The notes beneath the pieces were generated by a model. It was not told the DNA's origin and did no database searches. It saw nothing but the letters and a program-made list of their open reading frames with translations. Position numbers and translations under genes: made by a program. A stretch of DNA of 5,670 bases from JASFRI01 sp050115015 (GTDB taxonomy: Bacteria; Acidobacteriota; Polarisedimenticolia; CBDVAL01): positions 1 through 5,670 of the forward strand of contig JASFRI010000291.1 in the NCBI GenBank assembly GCA_050115015.1, read 5' to 3'. Below, piece by piece: positions 5,270 to 5,670 of this stretch; position 1 is the first letter of the stretch, and the number at the start of each line of letters is the position of its first letter.

Positions 5270-5670
5270 TCATTCTAGCATTGACGGCAGCGCACCGCCG
5301 TGGGCCTCCAGCAAGCGGTCCAGCCCCAGATCCACCAGCGCCTCGCCACGACGGCTCTCGATCCGCAGCCGGCCGCTGTGATCCGAGGCGCCCAGGCGCG
5401 TGCAGGGCACCCCCGCCTCGGCCGCGGCGGCCACCAGCTCCGAGCTCTTCCCCCCCGCCGCGGCCACCACGACGCGGGCCGCGGCCTCGCCGAACAGTGC
5501 CGCGTCCGGCCGCCGGAAGTCCGGGAGCACCACCGTCGCCCCCACCGGGCGCTCCCCCGGCACCCGCGCCCGGCCCAGGCAGCCCTCCGCCAGCGCCACC
5601 GCCAGGCCGCCGTCGGAGCAGTCGTGGGCCGCCGAGACCAGCCGCGCCTCCACCAGCCGGCGCAGCAGAT
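5270..5670 (-). CDS. purL: Phosphoribosylformylglycinamidine synthase subunit PurL (C-terminal end only)
   Basis: Only the last 132 or so residues are in the window; the frame enters at the right edge and stops at 5270. AHDCSDGGLAVALAEGC is the signature of the C-terminal ATP-grasp-like AIRS domain of PurL, with GEAAARVVVA and the family's terminal regions after it. PurL converts FGAR to FGAM with ATP and glutamine-derived ammonia, the fourth step. The end shortly after this domain, with no glutaminase domain attached, indicates the small PurL that works with separate PurQ and PurS, which would lie outside the window. The stop is 28 bp before the purF ATG. Confidence 0.93.
   Translation of the reverse strand, partial: LLRRLVEARLVSAAHDCSDGGLAVALAEGCLGRARVPGERPVGATVVLPDFRRPDAALFGEAAARVVVAAAGGKSSELVAAAAEAGVPCTRLGASDHSGRLRIESRRGEALVDLGLDRLLEAHGGALPSMLE

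Overview
This is a very GC-rich bacterial window, with coding third positions almost all G or C. Every gene I accept is on the minus strand. In transcription order (right to left) these are the 3' end of purL, then purF, a repeat-rich gap, a small membrane protein gene, a MarR-family regulator, a short SCP2-like gene or gene remnant, then purM and the 5' part of purN. The purine genes are confident calls from active-site motifs. The organism cannot be fixed from this sequence. The GC content, the purL-purF and purM-purN pairs and the intergenic repeats fit a high-GC lineage such as Gemmatimonadota or a relative, but that is only a guess.

Right part (3814-5670): purL and purF are 28 bp apart and look co-transcribed. 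PurF carries a propeptide, the catalytic Cys and four cysteines placed like the [4Fe-4S] ligands of the Bacillus-type enzyme. Left part (1-1688): a sigma70-like promoter with a palindrome across its spacer precedes purM, and purM overlaps purN by 4 nt. PurF does the first committed step of purine synthesis, PurN and PurL the third and fourth, and PurM the fifth.

Middle part (1605-3813): about 2.2 kb separates purF from purM, genes that often adjoin. It holds (a) a gap of about 610 bp (3205-3813) with two 80-bp diverged repeats 233 bp apart and a short hairpin motif of the 'GPEPVEG' dispersed-repeat type; (b) a four-helix membrane protein with a strong ribosome binding site; (c) a MarR regulator whose promoter contains the operator-like palindrome TTGTATATACAC; (d) a second, nearly identical palindrome TTGCATATACAA just after marR, in front of (e) a reading frame resembling the end of an SCP2 (sterol carrier) domain with no convincing stop. 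This paired-operator arrangement is the most interesting part: a small, self-regulated, apparently inserted and partly decayed accessory module in a purine locus. I see no CRISPR array, RNA gene or transposase.
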